Assembly (NCBI GenBank): GCA_003990745.1
Contig: RBNI01004053.1
Span: 1 to 14,734, forward strand
Source: Jimgerdemannia flammicorona
Lineage: Eukaryota; Mucoromycota; Endogonomycetes; Endogonales; Endogonaceae
Reading direction: 5' to 3'
DNA length: 14,734 bases
The position numbers and the translations under genes were made by a program. Each line of letters starts with the position of its first letter. The first letter of the stretch is position 1. Positions 7,776 to 14,734 of the stretch are shown here, piece after piece. The notes under the pieces were generated by a model. It made no database searches. It was not told the origin of the DNA and saw nothing but the letters and a program-made list of their open reading frames with translations.

Positions 7776-8243
7776 TGTAACATAGTAGATGCTTAACCTT
7801 GGAAGTATGTCAGATTTCTGTATCTTGAAAACTTGATCTTCTTTGACTCTACAGAGTCCCCAGGATACAGGAGTGGGTAAGTTCAAAGTATATCTGCCCA
7901 CAGGCTTACTAGTTCCTTTGCTTTCTCTTTACTTTGAACTATTTTGATCTGAGGTTTTATTCACTCTAAGATACTGGGTTATTTATATAAGTTGGCTAGC
8001 TACATATAAGGTAGCTAAGTTATAACTATATTATAAGTCACTTTTTGTAAGTATTGAATCTTTCAATATTTGCAAAATCTTCAATATCTACAAAGAGTTC
8101 AACATTCATGAAAACTTTAACAGTTGTGAAATAATAATGACTGCTATTTATAAGGCTATACTATATCAGAAATTGGGTTTAAGTACCCCAATTAAATGTC
8201 TAATTCCCCTGATTTATATTCCTAATTTAGATCAACCATTATA
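7776..8243 (-). repeat. 5' LTR (right copy)
   Basis: 468 bp, beginning TGTAACATAGT and ending ATTATA on the plus strand; the partner of 2663-3125. Gag starts about 107 bases inside it on the minus strand (7669). In an active copy it would hold the promoter and polyadenylation signal. No core promoter can be picked out reliably in this mutated copy. Confidence 0.9.
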
Positions 8244-8247
8244 ATAA
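8244..8247. repeat. Target site duplication (ATAA), right copy
   Basis: ATAA follows the right LTR end (ATTATA at 8238-8243) and pairs with 2659-2662. Confidence 0.65.
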
Positions 8248-8314
8248 GTATGATAATTAGTATTAACTTGTCTTATAAATGTTGTTAATTGGTGTACTTT
8301 GCCTTCAAATATGG

Positions 8315-8325
8315 TGGTGAAGTCC
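8315..8325. repeat. Target site duplication of the LINE tail pair, left copy
   Basis: TGGTGAAGTCC, perfectly repeated at 8621-8631, where it is followed by TTTT that also matches the start of the poly(T). Confidence 0.8.
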
Positions 8326-8447
8326 TTTTTTTTTTTTTTTTTTTTTTTATAGTCACTTGGACTCCACCTTTATTACCATTTTATGAATAAGTATATATCA
8401 TTATCACTCACTATCCAATCCCCATAGGGGGGCTTTTCCCCACCTCC
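8326..8447 (-). mobile_element. LINE 3' tail A (severely 5'-truncated copy)
   Basis: A 23-base poly(T) (minus-strand poly(A)) is followed by about 100 bases of 3' UTR that read on the plus strand as ATAGTCACTTGGACTCCACC and on through TAGGGGGGCTTTTCCCC. It contains AATAAA on the minus strand about 20 bases before the poly(A). It is nearly identical to tail B and has no coding content. It ends where a T-rich stretch (8448-8474) leads into tail B. Confidence 0.8.
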
Positions 8448-8460
8448 TTTTGTTTTTTGA

Positions 8461-8620
8461 TTTTTTTTTTTTTTATAGTCACTTGGACTCCACCTTTATT
8501 ACCAGTCTATGAATAAGTATACATCATCACCACTCACTACCCAATCCCCATAGGGGGGCTCTTCCCCACCTCCTTACGAATAAAGATCACTCTTTCACCA
8601 ACTATGCCAACTCTCCCCCC
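8461..8620 (-). mobile_element. LINE 3' tail B (severely 5'-truncated copy)
   Basis: A 14-base poly(T) is followed by the same 3' UTR as tail A, with a handful of mainly C/T differences, extending about 47 bases further (to CTCTCCCCCC) before the outer target duplication. Its order and direction relative to tail A suggest that A inserted into B's poly(A), or that a dimeric transcript was inserted at once. Confidence 0.8.
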
Positions 8621-8631
8621 TGGTGAAGTCC
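8621..8631. repeat. Target site duplication of the LINE tail pair, right copy
   Basis: TGGTGAAGTCC, the exact partner of 8315-8325. Only this outer pair is visible; no separate duplication is seen between the two tails. Confidence 0.8.
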
Positions 8632-9876
8632 TTTTGTAGACTTATTTGTTTCAATAATGAGATGAAGAGCTTGACTGAGGATGACTACTAGATTAGCCAA
8701 TACTGCTATCTTATCATCTGTTGATATTATTCTACTATCTCTATTATCTATTTAGTAAGATGTTTATATCTTGTCTTCTTCTTCTATTATTATAGTATAT
8801 TGATCATAGTTTGAACTTAATTCTTCTAATACTACTAAAGTGAGAGAGCCTGTAGACTTGTGGTTTTGATAGAGTAACTATTTGATCTACTGTGATCATT
8901 GATAGGCTTGATATTCTTGGTGATTCTATAATAGTACTGGGGTCACTAATGTCTGGTTCAATTATTCTCCTAGTTCTGGATAGCATGATAAGAATTTCAC
9001 TAGATCACATGGCTTATAGTTCTTGTTGCTGAATTATTCTTACTTATGTATAGAGAATTTGATAATAGAAGTGAGATTTCTTTTAATAGCTATAGTATCC
9101 CTTATAGTTCAGAAAAGTTTTGGCTTTGTAGTAGCAATCATTTAAGAGTTTGTTTCAGATATATTTCTCATAGAAGTGATTACTGACTAGTTGTTGAAAT
9201 TCTCCTTAAGTTTAAAAGTATAGAAAACTTGTAAGAAAAGTATTAAATACTTCTTGGATGGATTTGTTATTGAGTTTATCAAACTCCTCTTGATTGGTGT
9301 GAGTTTCAATCTACTTAGTGATAATTCTATTAACTTCTTCAACTTGAGTCTGGGGAGTATTCAGAGTGAAGGTTTGTTTTAATTATTACTAACAATATTG
9401 ATGATATTGATCAGTTTTAATTGTCCATAGTAGATTCTTTAAAAGAAGATTGCTTATAGATGGATAGTAACTATCCATTATTATCAAATTGTAATAAAAC
9501 TATATACTGAAAGAATTAATATATTACAGATAATAAATAGTAACTATAAGTCCTAAGTTCTAGATTCTTGAGGAAGTGCTGAGTTCTAGTTACTTAATGT
9601 AACAGAGTCCAAGTATTGCTTATAGTTTTGATACTGATAGAAATAGCTATACTTGTATCTAAAGTTAATCAGATTGGAATTATTAATAAGTTAGATCTAA
9701 GTAGTTTCTATAATAAGAATACTGCTTTATTCTTATATTGAGAGAAAGCAGTGCTGAGGTTACAATATATTCAATATAATGAGTATTTATATATATTCAA
9801 GATTATAATTGAATATAGTATACTGGATATATCTATATATAGTTATACTACTTTAGATAACTTTGACTGCTAGTTA

Positions 9877-9933
9877 GAAATTCTATAGGAATTTCTATAG
9901 AAATTTCTATAGAAATTTTCATAGGAAATTTCA
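9877..9933. repeat. 12-bp tandem repeat of a palindromic unit
   Basis: CTATAG recurs at 9883, 9895 and 9907 in the unit TTTCTATAGAAA, with decayed units on both sides. Each unit is its own reverse complement. Confidence 0.7.
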
Positions 9934-10680
9934 GAGACTTATAATGATTCATTATAAAAATAACTATATATATTAATAAATTAAATAAGTTTTAAAAATT
10001 AGTTCAATATAATTATTAAAAATAAATATAGATTTAGATATAAATTTAATATTAAATAGTTCTTGTAGACTAAATAGATACAATTTAAAACTAGATAATT
10101 GAGATAATCTTTATAATAGAAATTTATTAAAATAGCTCTTATCATCTAATTTATACTTATATCTCTTAATCTACTATTAAAAATTATATATATATAGATA
10201 GTGATATTGAATAGTTAGATATATACTTATAAGATTATATAATAGAATAAATTATAAAAGTCCGAATTAAAATATCAAAAGTCACTAGTACAATTAAATT
10301 AACTCTTAAAAATTGAACTATTATAACTATAAAAAGAAGACTACTAATCTTATAAATATATAAGTAAAATCTAGAATAAGATTTAGCTAAATAATGTTTT
10401 CAGAAACTAAGAATAGATAAATATATTTTTGAGATACCAATCTCATACTTAGTGTGGTTATTATGTTAGATTATTGTTTAGAGTAATAGTAGTAAATGTG
10501 ATAATATTAGTCAATAAACTATATATAATAATATAAAAAAATACAGTCATATCTGATATTAAATATTTTTATTCAATATAATTTACTTAACTATTATATC
10601 TCATCTGAAAATTCTTTATATCAAAATTATTTGAATATATAACAGAAGTGGTGACAGTTCCAATAGCTTAATAATATTAA

Positions 10681-10699
10681 TATATATATATATATATAT
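10681..10699. repeat. TA dinucleotide microsatellite
   Basis: Nineteen bases of alternating TA in AT-rich DNA. Confidence 0.8.
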
Positions 10700-10925
10700 C
10701 CACTCTTAGATATAATATCCTTTATTTATAAGTTCTACATTTTTATCATAATTTTATTATTATCAATAACATACTCTCAGAAGATATAACAAGATCATTA
10801 TTGATGTTAAGATCCAGTAAAATCCAAATTATACCTTAAATAAAGATATAATATATTCTAAAGTAGACACAAAGTAGAACAGAAAGCAATTTTGTCAAGA
10901 ACAAATTTTGATATTTTTTTTGCAG

Positions 10926-11090
10926 TCAGATGACCTAGGTTTTATGTTGACAATATCGACAATGAGAGGATGTCTTCAACTTTTAAAGAATGTCTTTCAA
11001 CATGCTTCGCAAGGATATGGCAGTGAAAAAATTCACCTGTTCTTTCGGGATGTCCTTAAAAAGTATGCATATTGGCAAGCTTATCATTGT
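10926..11090 (+). CDS. Possible internal exon of an unrecognised gene
   Basis: A 165-base open stretch (55 codons, phase 0 at both ends) lies between an acceptor-like TTTTTTTTGCAG (ending 10925) and a donor-like GTAAGT starting at 11091. It encodes SDDLGFMLTISTMRGCLQLL, then NVFQHASQGYGSEKIHLFFR, with balanced codon use unlike the AT-rich DNA just upstream. A following exon could start after TAG at 11233 and reach a stop at 11282-11284, giving 16 further residues. Upstream exons would fall in the AT-rich block and are not seen, so this may be the surviving end of a gene broken by transposons. No clear branch point precedes the acceptor. The product is unknown. Confidence 0.35.
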
Positions 11091-12374
11091 GTAAGTATTG
11101 GTGTGTTCTCAAACAATGTACCTTTCTATGCGAACGTGTTTTGTATATATTAATTTTGAGGTGCAATGCACCTTCCTGGTAAGGTACAATACACCACCGC
11201 TTTGGGGCCTTGTATAATATTAATATACCGTAGCATTCATTCGGAGAGTGCTCATCCTGGCAGACCCTAATGCAATGGTTATAAAGGCGCGGAAAGCAAG
11301 GCGGGAAGAACTATTTGCAGCCCAGATAAATTATACAATTTGAAGACGATGGATGGGCGTAGAGACTCTCCAGGAAGGGATCGCATATGAACCTGGCCTC
11401 ACCTATAGTGGCTGATCTAGAATAATTGTGTATAAGACGTCGAGTGGAGATGACGAGTGACGGCAAAAAGTGAAGACGATTAATAGATTTACAAAGGTTC
11501 TTTAAAGGGGCATGTCGATTTGTACGTTGAATACGAATGAACGCGAGAAGAAAGCGATCTCAGACCTGTGAAGAGAGAATTCGCGTGAAGCAGGGTCAGC
11601 AAATGCATGCGGAGGGTAGCTAGCCTAGGTGGGAATCTCGGAAATAGTCTGATTATGAGAGACGTGCAACCTTTTAGAGTCATAACAAGAAGTCAAACGC
11701 AGCTCAAGAAACGCATGCGGCTTTGAAAATCTGGCCTTTTAAATAGCGGTAACTTTTCAAGAATATGAGAACGAAGACATATGAAAGTCGATATAAACAT
11801 TGGCGCAAATTAACTAAAACTGTGCATCCTGACACCAAAAAAAGGAAAATTTTCTCATCAACTTAACCTAGGCAATAATATCCCTGGACTGTCGGCGAAA
11901 TGACGGGATTTTATTTTAATTTATTTTATTTATTTTACTCTACATTTTGGCACTGGAAGGCCAACCACGTACATGCATGCAGTGTCATTGTGTGGTACCC
12001 CTCAACCACATAATGAACCACGTTTTTGGTCGCCGTAGTCGATGTAGGTGTTGGTGCTTACCGTTTGATCAGGCGATCTAAGGGTGGTATCGCCGGTTAT
12101 TGCTGAGACGAGCTTAGGTGGTTGCGGAAATGACAGCGTGAAGGAATTGAGTAGAGAAGTTTGTTAACAGTATTCGGTATGCGGCCCGAGAGTTACTAGG
12201 TCGACCGATAGTCCGGCTTCATTCAATTACGCCATCAGCCTCCAGGACCATCCTAATCCGACGCCCAACTTTGAATAATATCCCGTGTTAATTTGTTTAC
12301 AAACACCCTACCATTTCCGGAGTGCCCCGGAATAAGGCGCTCCTTGCAACATACAGGGGTTTACAAGAATTAAA

Positions 12375-12541
12375 CGACTAAGGTTCAGGGGCAGCTATTA
12401 AAACGACGAAGTTTAAGAAGCGACTAAGGTTCAGGGGCAGCTATTAAAACGACTAAGTTTAAGAAGCGACTAAGGTTCAGGGGCAGCTATTAAACTTCAG
12501 GGGCAGCTATTGAAACAACTAAGGTTCAGGGGTAGCTATTA
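12375..12541. repeat. 46-bp minisatellite
   Basis: Copies of CGACTAAGGTTCAGGGGCAG... begin at 12375, 12421 and 12467, exactly 46 bases apart, and are nearly identical. Two shortened copies follow (12495-12541), keeping the TTCAGGGGCAGCTATT core with deletions. The short copies suggest slippage or unequal exchange at the right edge. Confidence 0.9.
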
Positions 12542-12698
12542 ATAGGAGGTTATTGCGCCCACCGGTTCATTTCACAGTATACGACAGATTTACTGTGGCT
12601 AGGCTTCTAGGCGTGCATAAATGAAATGATATTTGTTTGTCGTTACGCTTACCTATGCAATTAGCGTATACCCACATTTGCAATAGCACACGGAATTG

Positions 12699-12742
12699 GC
12701 CGCTTGGTATCACCGTATATTTTATTATTTAAACCAAGCGGC
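12699..12742. repeat. Perfect 10-bp inverted repeat
   Basis: GCCGCTTGGT (12699-12708) and ACCAAGCGGC (12733-12742) are exact reverse complements with a 24-base AT-rich spacer. It could form a hairpin or be a binding site for a dimeric factor; no T-run follows the right arm, and no adjacent gene start is visible. Confidence 0.6.
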
Positions 12743-13286
12743 GATATCAAATCCAACTTGCCAGGCTTCAACTTTCCTCTTCACGAATAGCAGCAGCTCG
12801 TCCAACGATTTTCACATGTCTCAACTTTATTCATCGCGCGACCATGAGTAACCTACCAAGTAGTAGAAAAAATACTTGGAATAGAGAGTATTAACGTCAC
12901 TTTGGCGCCGATTGAGCTTCCTGTCAGAGTTCGAATTCTTCTGGAGTTGAGTGGCGACAGATTTTTATATCCAGTAGAAATATAGTATCCGATGTAGATT
13001 TATATTTTTGATACGATTTTGCAGGTTTGATATAAATTTTATGTCTCTCCGGGTCTCTTCATGATGCTAATTTGTTACATTGTGAACTGATATGTATGAG
13101 CTTCCTAGGTTTTATGCGGATACATTCCTGACCGAAAAATGTAGATGAAACCAGCATCTGATTGGTTTGTTTACAGAATGGAAAACGAATCCGAATGCAT
13201 ATATAACAGCAAAGATTACAATACAAATGTACTCAGCACGGTTTTGGTCATGCAAGCATATTAAAAAGAAGGAATGTCTATTCGAA

Positions 13287-13784
13287 CTAGAGAAATTGGA
13301 ACTGAAAACGGATAATACGCGTATCGGTGCCCATCGAAGGCCCGTCCGCCGTATGATGCATTTCGAGCTCCACACTGAGCCGCCCCCTATTTGCCATTTC
13401 CCCAAGCTCCAGCGTGAATCTTATAAACTCTTCCTCGACCTGGGTAGAACGCTCCTCGAGGAAGTCCCAAAAAACTCCCCAGTCCGGGAGAAGGCATTCG
13501 CTACGCTCCTCAGGTTTTAGTTCTTTCAACAAATCCTTTCGATTCTTGCTGTCTGCGGGAATCTCCGCTATAACCGCCATCAGTTCCTCGGGTGTTGATT
13601 TCTGGAATCTCAGTTCAATGACAAAGATGCCGCAGCGTTTTTGTTTCCTCTTAAGGAGTTTGTCATAGATAATCTGTATAAAGCGCACTATAAACACACC
13701 GTATACGCCCATCAAAAAATCAACGTGGGATTTGTCAACTGCCGGTGCGCGGGATGGACGACCACGAGATGATTTATTGCCCAT
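13287..13784 (-). CDS. Hypothetical 165-residue protein with N-myristoylation-type start
   Basis: An open minus-strand frame with varied codons ends in TAG at 13287. I chose ATG 13784 because its context CAAAATGG is good for a fungal start and a TATAAA lies about 55 bases upstream; the frame stays open to 13913, which would give 208 residues. The N-terminus MGNKSSRGRPSR fits MGxxxS, a possible myristoylation signal. A hydrophobic stretch follows at residues 22-40 (VDFLMGVYGVFIVRFIQIIY), then a basic run KLLKRKQKR (42-50), together suggesting membrane attachment. The rest alternates acidic and Leu/Phe-rich segments (PEELMAVIAEIP; STQVEEEFIRFTLELGEM). No family is recognised and no intron is needed. 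A plus-strand frame over 13167-13520 overlaps it but has poorer features. Confidence 0.6.
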   Translation of the reverse strand: MGNKSSRGRPSRAPAVDKSHVDFLMGVYGVFIVRFIQIIYDKLLKRKQKRCGIFVIELRFQKSTPEELMAVIAEIPADSKNRKDLLKELKPEERSECLLPDWGVFWDFLEERSTQVEEEFIRFTLELGEMANRGRLSVELEMHHTADGPSMGTDTRIIRFQFQFL

Positions 13785-13838
13785 TTTGACTTGCTGAAAG
13801 GATGCGAAACCTTTGGAAATAAAACGAAATTCAGGGGC

Positions 13839-13844
13839 TTTATA
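13839..13844 (-). promoter_or_regulatory. TATA-like box upstream of the 165-residue gene
   Basis: The minus strand reads TATAAA about 55 bases before the chosen start codon. It is within the longer 208-codon reading, which supports the internal start. Confidence 0.4.
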
Positions 13845-14212
13845 AATCTTCATTGAAAACCTATTCTCTTTCCGGATTGCATGGATAGAAGAGATTTTCC
13901 ACGAGAAATCCATAGATAATTTTGGTAAGAGCGCGGATTCCGATAGTAATTATGATTTTTGAATCAAATGGAAATTTCCAAACATTTGTTTTGTTTCAAT
14001 ATTTAATGATTTTTGGTTCGACAAAGTCCCGAATTGCAAATTTAGATGGCGGCGGTCGGACCAGGTGTTTCGGAAGTCGCCTTTTTTTGGCTGCTTCGAC
14101 CAATAATTCCCTTATAAGGTGTCGGAACAAAGAAGAGTTTCGGAAGCCAGAGTGCATCATGCATGAATTGGAAGTGGTAAGTCACTGCATGATATCTTTC
14201 TTTTTCTTTATC

Positions 14213-14230
14213 TTTTTTTTTTTTTTTTTT
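14213..14230. repeat. 18-base poly(T) tract
   Basis: T18, preceded by T-rich sequence (TTTCTTTTTCTTTATC). It may be a simple repeat or the poly(A) of an old minus-strand insertion; no target duplication was found. Confidence 0.7.
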
Positions 14231-14439
14231 GGTAGCCATAGTGATAACTACGATACGCATATCACCATAGTAATCTCCTAAAAACGAAGCCAAGCTCTAA
14301 ACAACGCGGAAGGTGTCGGCATTGATCTAGAGAGCATCGTCGTCACGGACAAAAATTAATTATCTGGCAATCGGAACCTTGGCTCTTCGCGTTGATAGTT
14401 TCTAACCATGGAAAAAAATCAATACAGCGAATGACTATT

Positions 14440-14471
14440 AATAAAGAGTCATATGGGAAAAAAAAAAAAAA
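14440..14471 (+). other. AATAAA plus poly(A) signature, possible retrocopy 3' end
   Basis: AATAAA at 14440-14445 is followed 12 bases later by 14 A (14458-14471). This is how a retroposed transcript (SINE, LINE or processed copy) ends on the plus strand. No matching target duplication was found on the left, so a chance A-run remains possible. Confidence 0.35.
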
Positions 14472-14734
14472 TCCGGTGAAAACCTTAACACTCAGCCACA
14501 AACATATTTAGATCACTGACAGAACACGTCAAGGGTTGGACAGTTGAGCCCTTGTCCCCAAAATGCACAGGGAAATCTAAATCTGGGAAATTGACTTCTG
14601 AGAAATTGGTCCGACCAAAACAAACCCAAACACTTCCCAATCTTACTGCCGAGGAGGGTAATCTGTTCTGACTCATTCGACAAGGTGCTAGCTCCCGTGG
14701 AACAAGCATTAACTGGCCTCCATTGTCTCTTTCG

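Larger units (their letters stand above)
2663..8243 (-). mobile_element. Ty3/gypsy-type LTR retrotransposon with dUTPase, degenerate and internally deleted
   Basis: Two direct repeats (2663-3125 and 7776-8243) bound an internal region encoding, on the minus strand from right to left, Gag with a CCHC knuckle, aspartic protease, dUTPase and integrase. Each repeat starts TG; the ends read TTACA and TTATA, the second explained by CA-to-TA mutation. The flanks carry a 4-bp ATAA duplication, and a polypurine tract adjoins the left LTR, which is therefore the 3' LTR. Reverse transcriptase and RNase H are not found, and only about 40 bases separate dUTPase motif 5 from the integrase core, so a large internal deletion is inferred. 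Without the LINE insertion at 4527-5484 the element is about 4.6 kb. Many in-frame TAA/TAG codons and frameshifts make it non-autonomous. No convincing primer-binding site follows the right LTR. Confidence 0.9.
8248..8986 (-). pseudogene. Upstream part of an old disrupted host reading frame
   Basis: On the minus strand a frame from about 8986 (MLSRTRRIIEPDISDPSTII) to 8804, then protein-like stretches (KIAVLANLVVILSQALHLII, and after the LINE tails KDFTTIFEGKVHQLTTFIRQ), lead up to the right LTR. The last stretch continues in frame at 2658 beyond the left LTR. With the LINE tails removed, the local frame is open on both sides, although the best-looking protein needs a one-base shift near the tail insertion. 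No domain is recognised. The pattern would suit a Gag of an older retroelement on the same strand, but that is a guess. Confidence 0.45.
8990..10900. other. Very AT-rich relic DNA, RIP-like, no gene
   Basis: About 1.9 kb dominated by TA, ATAG and CTATA words with stops in every frame; no open frame of note. GC falls further from about 9400 on. This is the look of old transposon DNA exhausted by C-to-T mutation, and no LTR, tRNA or domain could be recognised. A 12-bp palindromic tandem repeat (9877-9933) and a short TA microsatellite (10681-10699) lie inside it. Confidence 0.7.
11095..13280. other. Intergenic region of ordinary composition
   Basis: About 2.2 kb with no convincing gene. The only notable open frame (11489-11683, minus, 64 codons) has no gene-like features. 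Visible content: two related 13-mers at 11160 and 11183, a T/A-rich low-complexity patch at 11910-11940, a 46-bp minisatellite (12375-12541) and a 10-bp inverted repeat (12699-12742). The DNA is not RIP-like. Confidence 0.6.
13920..14734. other. Right-end region without a supported gene
   Basis: Open frames here (plus 13922-14281; minus 14042-14293 and 14485-14709) either run through the homopolymer tract, use non-ATG starts or lack gene-like features. From 14472 the sequence is of normal composition, with a short open minus frame ending at 14485 that could be the edge of something continuing outside the window. Confidence 0.5.

Noticed and set aside
11489..11683. 64-codon minus-strand frame
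   Set aside because: Leu/Arg/Ser-rich chance frame with no upstream signal or domain.
12315..12332. TTCCGG...CCGGAA inverted repeat
   Set aside because: Only 6-bp arms with a 6-base spacer; expected by chance in this length of DNA.
13167..13520. Plus-strand 117-codon frame
   Set aside because: It overlaps the 165-residue minus-strand gene, which has better start context, a TATA-like box and more balanced protein features. Not excluded with certainty.
13922..14293. Frames across the poly(T) tract (119 codons plus, 83 codons minus)
   Set aside because: Both run through an 18-base homopolymer giving Phe or Lys runs, and the minus one starts at TTG; no gene-like signal.
14485..14709. 74-codon minus-strand frame at the right edge
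   Set aside because: No recognisable domain, and the frame is short; it may only be chance or the fragment of something outside the window.

Overview
The window looks like transposon-rich nuclear DNA of a filamentous ascomycete (Pezizomycotina-like). The reasons are nested Ty3/gypsy-type LTR and APE-type LINE retroelements, AT-rich blocks full of TpA with stop codons that look made by C-to-T / G-to-A changes (repeat-induced point mutation, RIP), and short GT..AG intron-like signals. No tRNA, rRNA or CRISPR was recognised. The genus cannot be fixed from the sequence alone.

Layout. Positions 1-~2440 are the 5' part of an apparently intact, GC-rich LINE on the minus strand: ORF1 of 639 codons, then the start of ORF2 (APE endonuclease), open to the window edge. 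Positions 2663-8243 are a minus-strand Ty3/gypsy-type retrotransposon with two LTRs (463 and 468 bp), a 4-bp ATAA target duplication and a polypurine tract. Its decayed protein order is Gag - protease - dUTPase - integrase. The dUTPase is recognisable from motifs 1, 2, 3 and 5; reverse transcriptase and RNase H are missing. A 5'-truncated LINE (4527-5484) sits inside the dUTPase, flanked by a 15-bp duplication with one mismatch. Right of the LTR element lie two head-to-tail LINE 3' tails (8326-8620), again inside one target duplication.

The LTR element itself interrupts an older minus-strand reading frame. If the element and one duplication copy are removed, the frame reads straight through from ~8320 to ~2550. 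So at least three layers are stacked: an old host reading frame, the LTR element and the LINE tails within it, and a LINE inside the LTR element. A complete-looking LINE adjoins them.

Positions ~8990-10900 are very AT-rich, RIP-like relic DNA with no readable gene. From ~10,900 the composition becomes normal. A possible internal exon lies at 10926-11090. A long non-coding stretch follows, with a 46-bp minisatellite (12375-12541) and a 10-bp inverted repeat. A likely small gene on the minus strand (13287-13784) encodes an unrecognised 165-residue protein with an N-myristoylation-type start. The right end holds a poly(T) tract and an AATAAA plus poly(A) signature that may be another retrocopy tail.

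The most interesting item is the LTR retrotransposon carrying a dUTPase, with the dUTPase fused by deletion almost directly to the integrase core.
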